A DNA stretch of 64,000 nt from Galeruca laticollis. Lineage: Eukaryota; Arthropoda; Insecta; Coleoptera; Chrysomelidae. Positions 42,635-54,600 of the stretch are shown here, piece after piece (within the stretch, counting starts at the first letter, position 1; each line of letters starts with the position of its first letter). The translations under genes and the position numbers were made by a program. The stretch lies in NCBI GenBank assembly GCA_963921935.1, contig OY998175.1, positions 211,064,655 to 211,128,654 of the forward strand, in the 5' to 3' direction. Below the pieces are notes generated by a model. It was not told where the DNA came from and searched no databases. It saw nothing but the letters and a program-made list of their open reading frames with translations.

Positions 42635-45600
42635 CTACGTCAAAACAAAGAATTAATAGTTTCTCAATTTATTGTCCACAAACGTGTATGCAATACTGCC
42701 GTGCTAATAAGAAAGGTCCTATCTGAAACATGTGATAAATTGAGATGATGGCTCATTGTAATCGTAAACATATTTACATCTTTACAAAGTTACAACGTCC
42801 TATCTTTGTCTTAAAAACACGTCTATTACCCTAGCGTACTGGGTCCACATCAGTAGGTATATACGTAGTTCGTCGGAATATTTATTGATGTGGAGGGGGT
42901 GAAGCACCAACCCGGCGCGTCTCCAGGTGGCGGATAGGAGGGGCCTCTGAGATGAATTTATATGAGTAGGAGGTCTGCGGGGAAATACCTGGGGGCTCGT
43001 TGTCTAAAAACTCAACTGGCGCCCTCGAATACCCTGCCGCGGACCAACTTTATCTGTCCCAGCGTAGTATCGTGGCTAAGGAATTGCACACAGGGTTGCG
43101 ATGCCAGGTGAAATTTCGAGCTTACCTCGAAGTCACCTATTATACCAATGTTCCTGGCTGTCTGTAGTCAAGTCTCGCGGGCCAGTGGGATAGGGTCTTA
43201 GCTTTACTGCCCGGGAGGAGACAACCTCATTAAAAACCTAGTCAAGGTTGGAAACCAGGCCGAAGAATGCGTGACTATATAAGAGAATAGTCCTTACTGG
43301 TTTCGACCTTGGAGCACCGGGGGGAACTCCATTGTATTAAACCTCTTACCTGTGCAGGGGTGCGGAAATACCTGCGATTCCTTAGTCAGGAAATATCTCC
43401 TGAAGAGGTCAGGAAGCAGGTTATTCAGCGCCCAACCCCCCCGAAGGAACCACCAACGGGGAAGGTAAATCCGAAAAGAGGTCCGGAGCATATAACTCCT
43501 CTGCAGCGACCTCTTAGTAAAAAACCAAAAACAGCTGAACAGTTACTGAGTAGCTGTTGAAACAGAGAAGTCTTTCAGGGTGCGAATAATACCCAAGAAT
43601 TATCCTGGGGTCATCCTGAAAGCAGAGCAGCTCTCCACCCTGGAAGACACTCGGTGGAAGAGCTGTGCAAGAGCAAGGAGAAGGTATCCGTTTCCGTCGT
43701 GGAATGATACTGGTGGACTGTGGGTTCCAAGAATTGGCAGACTGGCTCATGAGGTCAGCGCCGAAATTAAACTCTTGGGAAGGTCCCGAATTGGTGACTC
43801 GAAGTGGAGACAACATCCCAAAGCCGGTGACCATAACGATGTTCTTCCCTAGAAGTCACGACATGAAATTGGAGAAGATCCTCCAACTTGTCGAGGTTTT
43901 GAACTCCAACCTCACTACTGGGGCTTGGAAGATCCTGAACTCTAAAAAGTAGGGTCAGGGAACTATCTTCACGATTGGGATCGATCACCAATCTGGGGAG
44001 GCTCTGAAGGCAGGTTACGCGCTAAACTTCCATTTTGGGCGTATCCTTGTCTCGGGTCTGGGAATGAAAAAGAACCCCACGGAGGATCCAAAGGACATGG
44101 AGATACCCTCCACATCCGGAACCTCTGGAAAGGGGGAAAAAGGCGAAAGCTTGACCTTGTGTCAGCCCGAGATCTCCGGCTCTGCTGGGGTGACTGGGTA
44201 TGCGGAGATCGCCTCAGCATCCCGGGAAACTGGGCGGAGCAGTCTGGGAGTATCTACTGCTCAAATAGCAACATTGAAACAGGCAGTAGTAAGACTAGTA
44301 AGTTACTTTTACGTACTATACTACTATATTCCACATCACATAGATGATCGAAAATTGAATCAATCATTCCAAATCACTCTTTTTCGTAAAAGTCGAGTTA
44401 TACGTCGTTATAGAGGGTTTTGGATGTATACATTTAAAAATTTTAAACGTATTTAACAAAACGCTGCGTCTCTGCAAATTCACATCACTGTTTTTTGTTT
44501 TAGTCCAAAGAACATGGAGATACCCTCCACATCCGGAACCTCTGGAAAAAGGTGAAAGCTTGACCTTGGGTCAGCCCGAGATCTCCTCCCGCTCTGCTGG
44601 GTGACTAGGGATGCGGAGATCGCCTCTGTATCCCGGGAAACTGGGTGGAGCAGCCTGGAAGTCGAGGGTCTGACTCGATATCAAGAAACCCGCTCGAACT
44701 CCGAGGAAAATATTGCCGTGGTAGTCGAGGAGGGTCAGGGAGTGATAAAGAAGGGGGATGAATAGAGGCTGAGTAACTCGGCCTCTCTCATCCATAATAA
44801 TTCACGTTCACGAATGTACCTCAGATTAATCTGCATCACGCGAAGGGAGTTTCAGCCGTGATTGCAAGATTGTTCGCTAAACTACAACCGGATATTGTAC
44901 TGATCCAAGAGCAATGGATCAACAAAGAAGGCCAAATCAAAGGTTTGGCATGCAATGATTCTAAATTGATTTATGATCAAAGGCAAGTATCTCCGCGTGC
45001 CTGTGTAATCATAAGAAAAACAAAATATATATGTGTTTCAGAATACGTGTCACAGGACCTTGTTCCAATCATGGTTCACCTCAACATTGGAGGTATCGAC
45101 CGAGACATCGTCATTGCCTCTACCTACTTCGCTGGAGACGGGCCGATGACACCGCCAGAAGAAGTACAAGAGGTAGTGAGACACTGCGATAGCAGACGGC
45201 GGCCAATCATAATTGGTTGTGATGCCAACGCACACAATACCGTGTGGGGAAGCACTAACAACAACGCCAAATATGAGTGTTTATTAAAATATCTCTTAGC
45301 AAATAACCTTGAGACCTTAAAAACATGGCGACAACCTCCACTTTTGTCACGAGAGCAAGAGAAGAGGTCCTGGACGTAACAATTATTAATGTTGCTGCTA
45401 GGAAAAATGTATAAGATTGGAGGATGCTGAGCGAACCATCACTTTCCGACCATAGGATCATCGAATTTAGGATAGATGGAGATGCTACCTCGATTCCTAC
45501 AATCCGAAATCCTAGAAATACTGATTGGTCTCTCTATAAGACCAATCTGAAGGACAATATGGAACACGTCGAAGTCAATGGGGTAAATTACCCGCACTAC

Positions 45601-48600
45601 AACCTGGAACAAAGAGTAGTACAGATCAGTGAGGCAATAATGGAAGCTTTTCATTGCAGTTGCCCACTGTCAAAAGCTCGTTCAAAAAATGATGCTCCTT
45701 GGTGGAATGAGAACCTGTCAAATCTCAAAAAAGAGGACCTTCAGTTCTTTAATAGAGCCAAATGTCACGTTAATTGGCAGGGGTACACTGACAAGCTTAC
45801 TTAGTACAATAAAGATATTAGGAAGGCCAAAAGGCTCAATTTTCAAGCCTTTTGTGAAAAGTTCACTTCCACTCACACAACGACCAGACTACAAAAGGTC
45901 ATGGCAAATGGCACAATGTTGCTGAAAACCTAGACGGATCATACACAGAAGGTGAAGAGGAACGATCGTTTCTTCTTCTTAGAACCCACTTTCCAGGTAG
46001 TGAACTGGCAACAAGCACTGAAATAGCAATGAATTACACCAAAAAATACCACAAGGAAGATGCTATGAAAATATTTACCAGACAACGGTTGGAATGGGCA
46101 ATAATTACATTTCAACCATATAAATCACCAGGAGTGGATGAAATATTTCCAGCACTCCTGCAGCAAGGGATAGAGGAGATTCTTCCTCACCTGCTGAATA
46201 TTACAAGAAGCAGTCTAGCAGTGGGTATAATACCTAGAAAATGGAGAAGGGTAACCTTCATACCAAAAATAGGGAAAAAAGATGAGACTGGTCCCCGATC
46301 TTTTAGACACATCTGCCTAACATCGTGTCTACTCAAATCTATGGAGAAAGTAGTGAATAACTACATAAGAACAGAGAACCTAGAGAATATACTACTTCAT
46401 AAATGTCAGCATGCCTACAGAGTGGGTCGATCAACTGACACGGCTCAGTATCAGCTGACCAAAGTCATCCAGAGAACTCTGAACAACAAAGAAATCGCAA
46501 TGTGCGCATTCCTGGATATATCTGGGGCCTTTGGCAACACAACTCATGTGTCTGTCAAAGAAGCACTAAAAAGGCGAGGAGTAAATGAAACCATTGTAAA
46601 ATAGATGTATGAGTTGTTGACGACGAGGATAGCTGAGACACAGGTGGGGAATCAAACCACCTCAGTTAAAGTCACTCACGGGACACCTCAAGGGGGAGTG
46701 ATATGTACCCTTCTATGGAGCCTCGCAGTAGATGAACATCTACAATTGCAAAAGTTAAAAAAAACTAAATCCGTCCTTAATGGGTTAATATTGCTCATAT
46801 ATTTATTGTATTTTAATATATTTTGATGTATTTTTGTATATTGTATGAATATAATGGGTTAATCCTGTAAATAAATAAATAAGTAAAATTGGAAACAACC
46901 TAAATGCATATACTAAACTATATTGTCGTAAGTGACAATTTTATCAAATATCTCCTAATAATGAAGAGGTAAATAAAAATTATAACAAGCAATTAGATTC
47001 TATTTTCTGACATAATATATAAAATAAAATATGAAAAGTTTCCTACAATACCATGTGTTTTAGAATAAAATAAAACAAAAACCTGATTTTCTCAAAACTT
47101 AAAGATTGCAGACAGGATCTTTCTTGTTTGGACGGCAGAATATAGTTCTGTTCTTTTTATTTATTTATGTTACTGTTGGTTGTTTTAATTCTATAGTTAC
47201 GTGTCGAAAAAATTAATTAATTAATAATAAACATTTGTATATTTTACCCTTTTTTGTAATCTGATGAAATACAGGAAAATACTGTTTATTCTAAATTAAA
47301 CACCTTTTTAAAAAGATATGTATTTCATACTTTGCTAATCCTGAAAAAATTGAATACTCAATGATCATTAAATTCTTACCCAAATCTTCAGATGCGTCTC
47401 CATCGTCATCTTCGGTATCTCCTTCCGAATATTCGGAATCCTCCTCGCTCCATTCGGATCCCTCTTCATCGTTATCCGTAGGTTCGTAAGCCTCGTCCTC
47501 TTCTTCGGATTCTTCATCTTTGGCTACTTCGTCGTCAGATTCGGGATCCAAAAACGTCCATCCGCCGCTATCGAAGAATCCTTCCGGATCATCAGTAATT
47601 GTTTTCATAATTTTCACCCAGTTGAGCGATTGGACACCTTCAGAGTACCTATTAATTCCATTATCAATTTGAAAAATTGTCTCAATCGGAATGTGGAATA
47701 TTTTTTAAATTGAAGAAAGTATTATTACCTGATATCACATGAATTTAACCATTCCTTAACATGGTCCAACATATTCATTGGTATGGCGTTAATCATGACG
47801 GTTTTTTTATGGTAATCTTTAAAGACAAATACCATGTCAAAGTTCTTTAGATGAAATTGAACACGTTCGAAATGTACCAATTCTACGTCTTCTAAAGTAA
47901 TAACGAGCGGAGGCCATTCTGTGAGATTTACCAAACAACCTGAAGTCGGTTGGAGAAGAACGGTGGAACGGAAAGGTGCTCCCGGAAATCCCAGCTCCCT
48001 GAACGGAGTATCAAATTCGATTTCTTGTTTAGTCATCGATTCAACCTACAGAAATGTTTGCTATTTATTAGTATATTCAGAAAATAAATTATTATCAAAT
48101 ATCAAGACATTTCAAAATCCATTTAAAAATTCGCAAGCAAGAAAAAACGCCCAGTAAAAATTCTACCATTCGGAATTATTTTCAACTAGCAGGTTTGTTT
48201 TATGACAAGAATTTATGTATACAAGAGAACAAAACAGTAAACTTGGTGAAAGGTCAAGCGTGGATTATGAAAGAGTTTATGAATTACCTTGTTCTGAAAA
48301 GCTAAATGAAACTATGATTGCTGCCAAAAGTATTGCATTAATTGACTCAGAAATATTAGGCATTAACACATTGAAGGACTGAGACCTTGATCAGTGTCTT
48401 TTCCTAAAGTTGAAATGTGGCATGACACTGATACACGTTCTCAGCTTAGCGACTGTAAGTGGCACAACACTGTGCTGCGTTCATGTTACTGAATGGAATA
48501 ACGAAAATCCAATAGCCACTGCCACACATTTAGAATTTATTACTACCATCCCCCGTTACCTCTAATATCCTTTACCCCATCCCAAAAAAGTGTACTGACC

Positions 48601-51600
48601 AAACTTATCTGACACAAATAGTTACTGTCTTTGAACATGTTAATCAATAAAATTAATTATATAGATAAAATTAAAATTAACAAAATACACTAATAAAATA
48701 TGTTATATAAATTTGTCAATAATTATAATATATTTAAACAAAAACACTTTCAATTTGAAAAATTGGAGTAACGACATAAAGCTACAAATTTTTGATATGC
48801 TCTTTAAGAAACATCTTAAAATTTGAAAGTGTGGTACATTTTTTTATAGATGGATGTAAATTATTAAATCTGTGAAAAAATAGAAAAACACATTTTAACA
48901 CAAGTGACGGTACCAAAATTAGAGGACCAAGATTGGGATATAGAAGATACAGATGAATATATAGAACTAAATAATGTACTACTTGTAAACCTAATTCATG
49001 AAGAAGAGTTGAATAACATCAAAAGTGAACTTATCGTATTTTCTGATTTTTCAAGTCTTAACATTAAAGAATACACCTGCAACAAAATAAATCTTCTATT
49101 GAGAATATCACTATATTGTTAGACAATAAAATTAAAATCGTTGGAGCATATAGTCCTCCCAATAATAAGCTGAAAGAGATCGATTTGTTCAACATTATTA
49201 AAACACACAATAGGGTCCTCATAGTGGATAACTAACACTGTAAGCATCCGCTATGGGACTCCTATGCATATATCCTAACACAAATGGAAATACTCTCCTC
49301 AGATTTTGTGATAACAGTGACTGTAACATTTTCAATACAGACGATCCCACCTATTTCCCTTATTCTAACTACACTCCGAGTACAATAGATCTAGCCATAG
49401 GGCGTAATATAAGCAATATTTCCAAAATGAAAACCTTACCCGACTTCAACTCCGATCATGACCCCATTCTTATAGAATTAAAAATTACATATAACATACA
49501 CACACCCACTAAAAAAGTCCATGACTATAGCACTACAAGCTAGATAAAATTCAGAAAAATTATTAATGAAAATTTAATAATTACTGATAAAATAGAAAAT
49601 ACAACACAGTTAACAAACTTAATTAAAAATTTGCAAAATATCATCACAACTGCCAGAAATAACACAACTTCTCTTAAACCTAAATTCCAAATCAGCAATA
49701 CCTTACCCGATCATATAACCAAAATCATACACGAGAAAAATAAAATTCGTAAAAAAAGCAAACTACCAGACACAACAATGACAACATACTGCTAAAATAC
49801 TACCAACACTTAATTAATATGTTAGTGCATGAATACAAAAATCATTCTTGGAAGATCTTCTTAGAGAAACTAAAACCAGTAGATAACTCTCTCTGGAAAA
49901 TCACTAGAAGCCTAAAAAACAAGAATAACGAAATGACCAAAATTGTTGTTAATGGACAAGCTGTCACTAATAAATCTGAAATTGCAGAAAACTTTGGAGA
50001 GTATTTCGAAAATAATTTCACAAATAATACACAATAATATTACACAATTTGTTCAAAACTACCTACACACAAATCACACACCAAACACAAAAAATCTGGC
50101 CACATATAATGAAATTTATAACACCATACAATCGTTGAAAAATGAAACAGCCCCTGGAAGGGATGGCATTCCTAACATTCTGTTAAAAAATCTTCTTAAG
50201 AAACTCACATATATCACCAAATATATAATTAACACAGGCAACTATCCTGATATGCTTAAGATTGCCAATATCATACCTATCATCAAAGCTAACAAACAAC
50301 CATGTTATGTGGATAGCTACAGAACTATTTCCTTATTGAATAACATAGCAAAGGTCATAGACAAAATCATTTTTAAAATAATACAAAATTTCACAGACAA
50401 AAACCACATTATACCCCCCGAGCAATACGGTTTCAGGGAAGGGCACAGTACTATTGCACAAATCATCAGAGTATTGATATTCACTTGAACAAATTTAATC
50501 GTTCCCGATTGAAGAAGTCGCCAACATATGCCGGGGGAGAATTTTTTAATCAGTTACCAGATGGTATTAAGCAAATAAACCATCTCAAAAAATTTAAAAC
50601 TAGTCTTAAAAGGTTTCTAATACAAAATTGTTTTTACTCGCTGGGTGAATTTAGTGGGTGACGTAGCATCTCTCAATCCTAATTACTTACCTAATTTTTT
50701 GGATCTTTTAATATTTAAAATTTTTAAAAACGCAACCTTTTATTTATTTCATTTGTTTCATTTTCTTCATATTCTTGTTTATACCAAATGATTGTTATAT
50801 ACTGTTGCCTGTATACATTTAAATTCTAATCCTAATTTTAATTGTTTTAACTATAGTTTTATACTGTATCTGACTTGTCTTATGTCATATGTATGATGGT
50901 AAAGACTAATAAACTATCTATCTATCTATTTTTCATAAAAATTTAGAAATTACTGTTGAAATTCCGAAATTGTTTCCAAAATTCCACAATCGCTACCGAA
51001 ATTCAGCAATCATCATCAAAATCCCGCATTCCCCACCGAAAACCCGCAATAACCGCCGAAATCCGGAAATAACCGCCGAAATCCGGAAATCACCACCGAA
51101 AACTCAAATTTCGCAATACCTGTACACATTTTTTGGGAGTGGTCACCCCCTCGGGTACATGGTACAGTTCCTTCATTCGCGGTACATATATATTTTAAAA
51201 AAGGGTGATGCTGAAGTGATGTCGCATTACCGCCCAATCTCTATATCACCAGTCTTGTCAAAAATATTTGAGTATTTCATGCTTAAGCAGATGTTGAAAT
51301 TTTTAGAAATTCATAATGTAATTACTGATCAGCAACACAGTTTTCGAGCAAAATTTTCAACTTCAACAGCCTTGAAATAGTTCTATAGCTAAGTTCTCAA
51401 TTTGGTCAACCAAAGTGAGAGCCCCAGTCGGGCTCTCGACTGTGTTCAGCATGGTATTATGAAGGGCAAGCTTTATAAATATGGCATAGGGGAAACAGCG
51501 TACTAATGGTTATCCCTGTTCCTATGTAACAGATTAGAATTCATCAAAATTGTCGATAAAAGAAATACATATCTTATGATAAAGGCACAAGGAGTTCCAC

Positions 51601-54600
51601 AGGGATCCATTGTTTATCTTGTATATAAATGAGCTTCTGTTATACCAGAATCATTCACCACTCTTTATGCAGATAATTCAACATTTTTGTTTAGTGATAA
51701 AGATCCAAACATCTTAAAGGCCAAAATTGGGAATGCTTTATTGAAATTTTGTGCCTGGTCCAGTGATCAATCTTTATTATTTAATACATGTAAAACGGAT
51801 TTAATTTCTTTTCTATCTCGTCAAAAAGCCTTTTCCTCTGACTTTGATATATTGGTTGGCAACCCAGACATAACAAAAACAGGAAATCCGGAAATCACCA
51901 CCGAAATCCCAAATTTCACAATACACGAACATGGTACAGTAAAAGCTTCTTATTCACAGTTCCTTTATTTGGGGTACATATATTAAGTAGATTCCCCTTT
52001 GTCAACGCATGTTATAATTGATAACCCCATATATGGCTGAGCACTGTAAATACTGACAAAATAATTCCTTGTTATTGTTTATTGCTGACTTGTTTATTTT
52101 ACATATTTTATTGCTGATATAGTTTTGCTAATTCATTATATTTATTTAGTATGACATTAACTTTTAAACAATAAAGATCACAAAAATAAAATAGTATTGT
52201 GTAAATAATTATTGAATTTTGTAGCATTTAAATATTAAAGTTGATTTTAAAAATAAGTTCTTGATCTGGAGACTTATAAGTCGTGTCGGCTCATTACATT
52301 ACACAAACCTTTAAAATCATGTTGGATATGAATGTTATGCAACACTGGAAGAAATTTGATGTAACAAAATGTGTCTTAAACATAAAAGAATCGTTAAGAC
52401 ATTAAAATTATCCTGGAAAAAAATTGTGGCCACTTCTGACTGTGGAAAAACATGAATAATTCAATCTCTAACTGCATACTTTGATGAAATTGCAAATAGA
52501 ATAGGGCGAGAGTTTCAAACAGATAGAATCAAGTGACATTCATGAGTTGCTTGAATCACAAGATGAAGATTTTTGACCAAAAACCAAGAAATGTTAAATC
52601 CACAGTCCATTAACCCGTTAAAGACTGGCGTTACCATACGGTAACGGTAAACATAGGTTCCATTTTTAACGTCTGAATTGTAAGTTTCGGTAGTTTTTGC
52701 TAGATGGCGGTAAATATCCGTTTTAGGTATGAACTATAAAGAACATCTTAGTTTGGTTTTGACCTTGTTAGTGAGTGCATGGGTGTAAACTACAAATTTA
52801 TTTCGACAATTCTGCAAGGCTTTGAGTAATGGAGTCCATAAATTTTGCGTAAGTATTTATTGCTTATTTTAAAACATGTAGTAAGCGTTAGTTATTGTAT
52901 TTTACTTTATAAATATGTTCATTTTTGTATGTTGTATTTTGTTTTGTCATATGTCTTAGATTTTTTTTACATAGAGGCATTTTTTGTTGGTGTTGCCATA
53001 TGGTAACGCTAGTCACATTCATTATCATTTTTTTAAGAAGTGTTTTTTTTTTCAGGCGCGGTTTCTCATTGCAGGAAGCGTTAGATATTGCCTTTTCCGA
53101 AGATATTGACGGTATTTACGTTGAACCACCCGAGGCTAATGTGTTAACGGATGAAGACTCTGCAGATGAGGATTCTGGGGGTACAATTGATAATCTTTCG
53201 GGTCGACAACTGCGAGCTCGAGCCGAAGTCAAATTTTTTAACAAAGAGAACGTCACTGCAGAGCCAGATCTTCCCACTTCCAGTGTTTCAGCTTCATCGT
53301 ACCTCCCAAGGTCTAAAAAAGACTACAGCTGGATTAGCGGTGATCTTCAGGCGCAGTCAATAGATTTTCCCAAACCTGATTATAAACAATTTATGGATCT
53401 TTCACCCGTTCAACTTTTTGAGTTATTTTTCGACGACGAAATAATTACTCTTCTAATCGAAGAATCGTCTCGCTATGCTCTGTTTAAAAATGCACCCGAT
53501 CCTACGATTTCTAAAAATGAAATGAAATGCTTTATAGCAATACTTATACTAAGTGGCTACGTAGTATTACCAGGAAAAAAATCATATTGGGAATCACAAG
53601 GTGATGTGAACAACACTATGGTGAGTGGGGCCATGAGACGGGACCGTTTCGTCCAAATTATGCGTTTCCTCCATTGCGCTGACAATTCAAAACCGGACTT
53701 GGATGACAAACTGTGGAAACTAAGACCATTCATAAACAAACTAAAAGCTAAATATTTGGAACACTATCAGCCATAACAACACATGAGCTATGATGAGAGT
53801 ATGATAAAGTACTATGGTAGACATCCATGCAAGCAGTTCATTCGTGGTAAACCTATTCGCTTCAGCTATAAAATGTGGTCACTAAATACAACATCAGGAT
53901 ATTTAGTGAATTGTGAGTTTTATCAAGGAAAAAATAGTCGACGGCCAGAAATTTATGAAAAAGATTTTGGAAAAGCTGCGGCACCATTTGTGACAATGTT
54001 GGATGCGTTAAGAGGCGCAAAAGACAGACCTTATAAACTCTACTTTGATAACCTATTTACCGGTTTAAATCTTTTAGAACATTTAAAAGAAAGGGGATAT
54101 CAGGGAACTGGTACTATTCGCGAAAATCGCATTCCAAGAAATTGTCCCATGTCGGACAAAAAAACTCGCAAAAAAAGAAAGAGGTACATACGAAGGAATG
54201 ATTGAAAGAGAAACAGGTAGTATAGTGGTTCGTTGGGTAGACAACAACGTTGTTAGTGTTGCATCAACCTGTAACGGTATTTTACCTCTATCTCAGGTAA
54301 AACGCTATAGTTCTGCCCAAAAAAGGATTATTATGGTACCTCGTCCATTTTTGGTTGGTGAATATAACGCACACATGGGAGGTACAGATCTGATGGACTA
54401 CAGGATAGGTATTCGCAGCAAGAAATGGTGGTGACCTATTTTCACATGGTTTGTTGATGTCACAGTAATGAACGCCTGGCAAATACACAGAAAGTCTGGT
54501 GGAAGGCTGACGCAACTTGAATTTCGAAGAGAAATTACATCGTGCTACTTACAAAGTTATGGGACCATGCCCAAGACTGGTGGACGACCCAGAACCTCAA

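Larger units (their letters stand above)
42840..46755 (+). mobile_element. LOA/R1-like LINE in Spt16 intron 5, 3' truncated, with chimeric insert
   Basis: The 5' leader (gggtccacatcagta at 42840) matches that of the 16.8-kb copy. ORF1, endonuclease and RT follow in order. Inside late ORF1 a hAT-like segment (44251-44503) is flanked by two copies of about 164 bp of ORF1 sequence (44087-44250, 44504-44667). It ends at about 46755 within RT, before the catalytic Y-x-D-D box, without a tail. RT words such as G-A-F-G-N-T and H-A-Y-R-V-G-R-S-T are LOA-like. Confidence 0.78.
42635..47379 (-). other. Spt16 intron 5, filled by a LOA-like LINE
   Basis: 4.7 kb; GT at the 47379 side and AG at 42635-42636. 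The LINE lies in the orientation opposite to the gene. Outside the LINE (42635-42839 and 46756-47379) no gene is seen. An (AAAT)n-like tail near 46870-46885 could be another LINE end. Confidence 0.85.

Noticed and set aside
48360..48400. piggyBac-like end (ttaacacattgaagg)
   Set aside because: One weak end-like word following TTAA, with no matching second end or duplication nearby.
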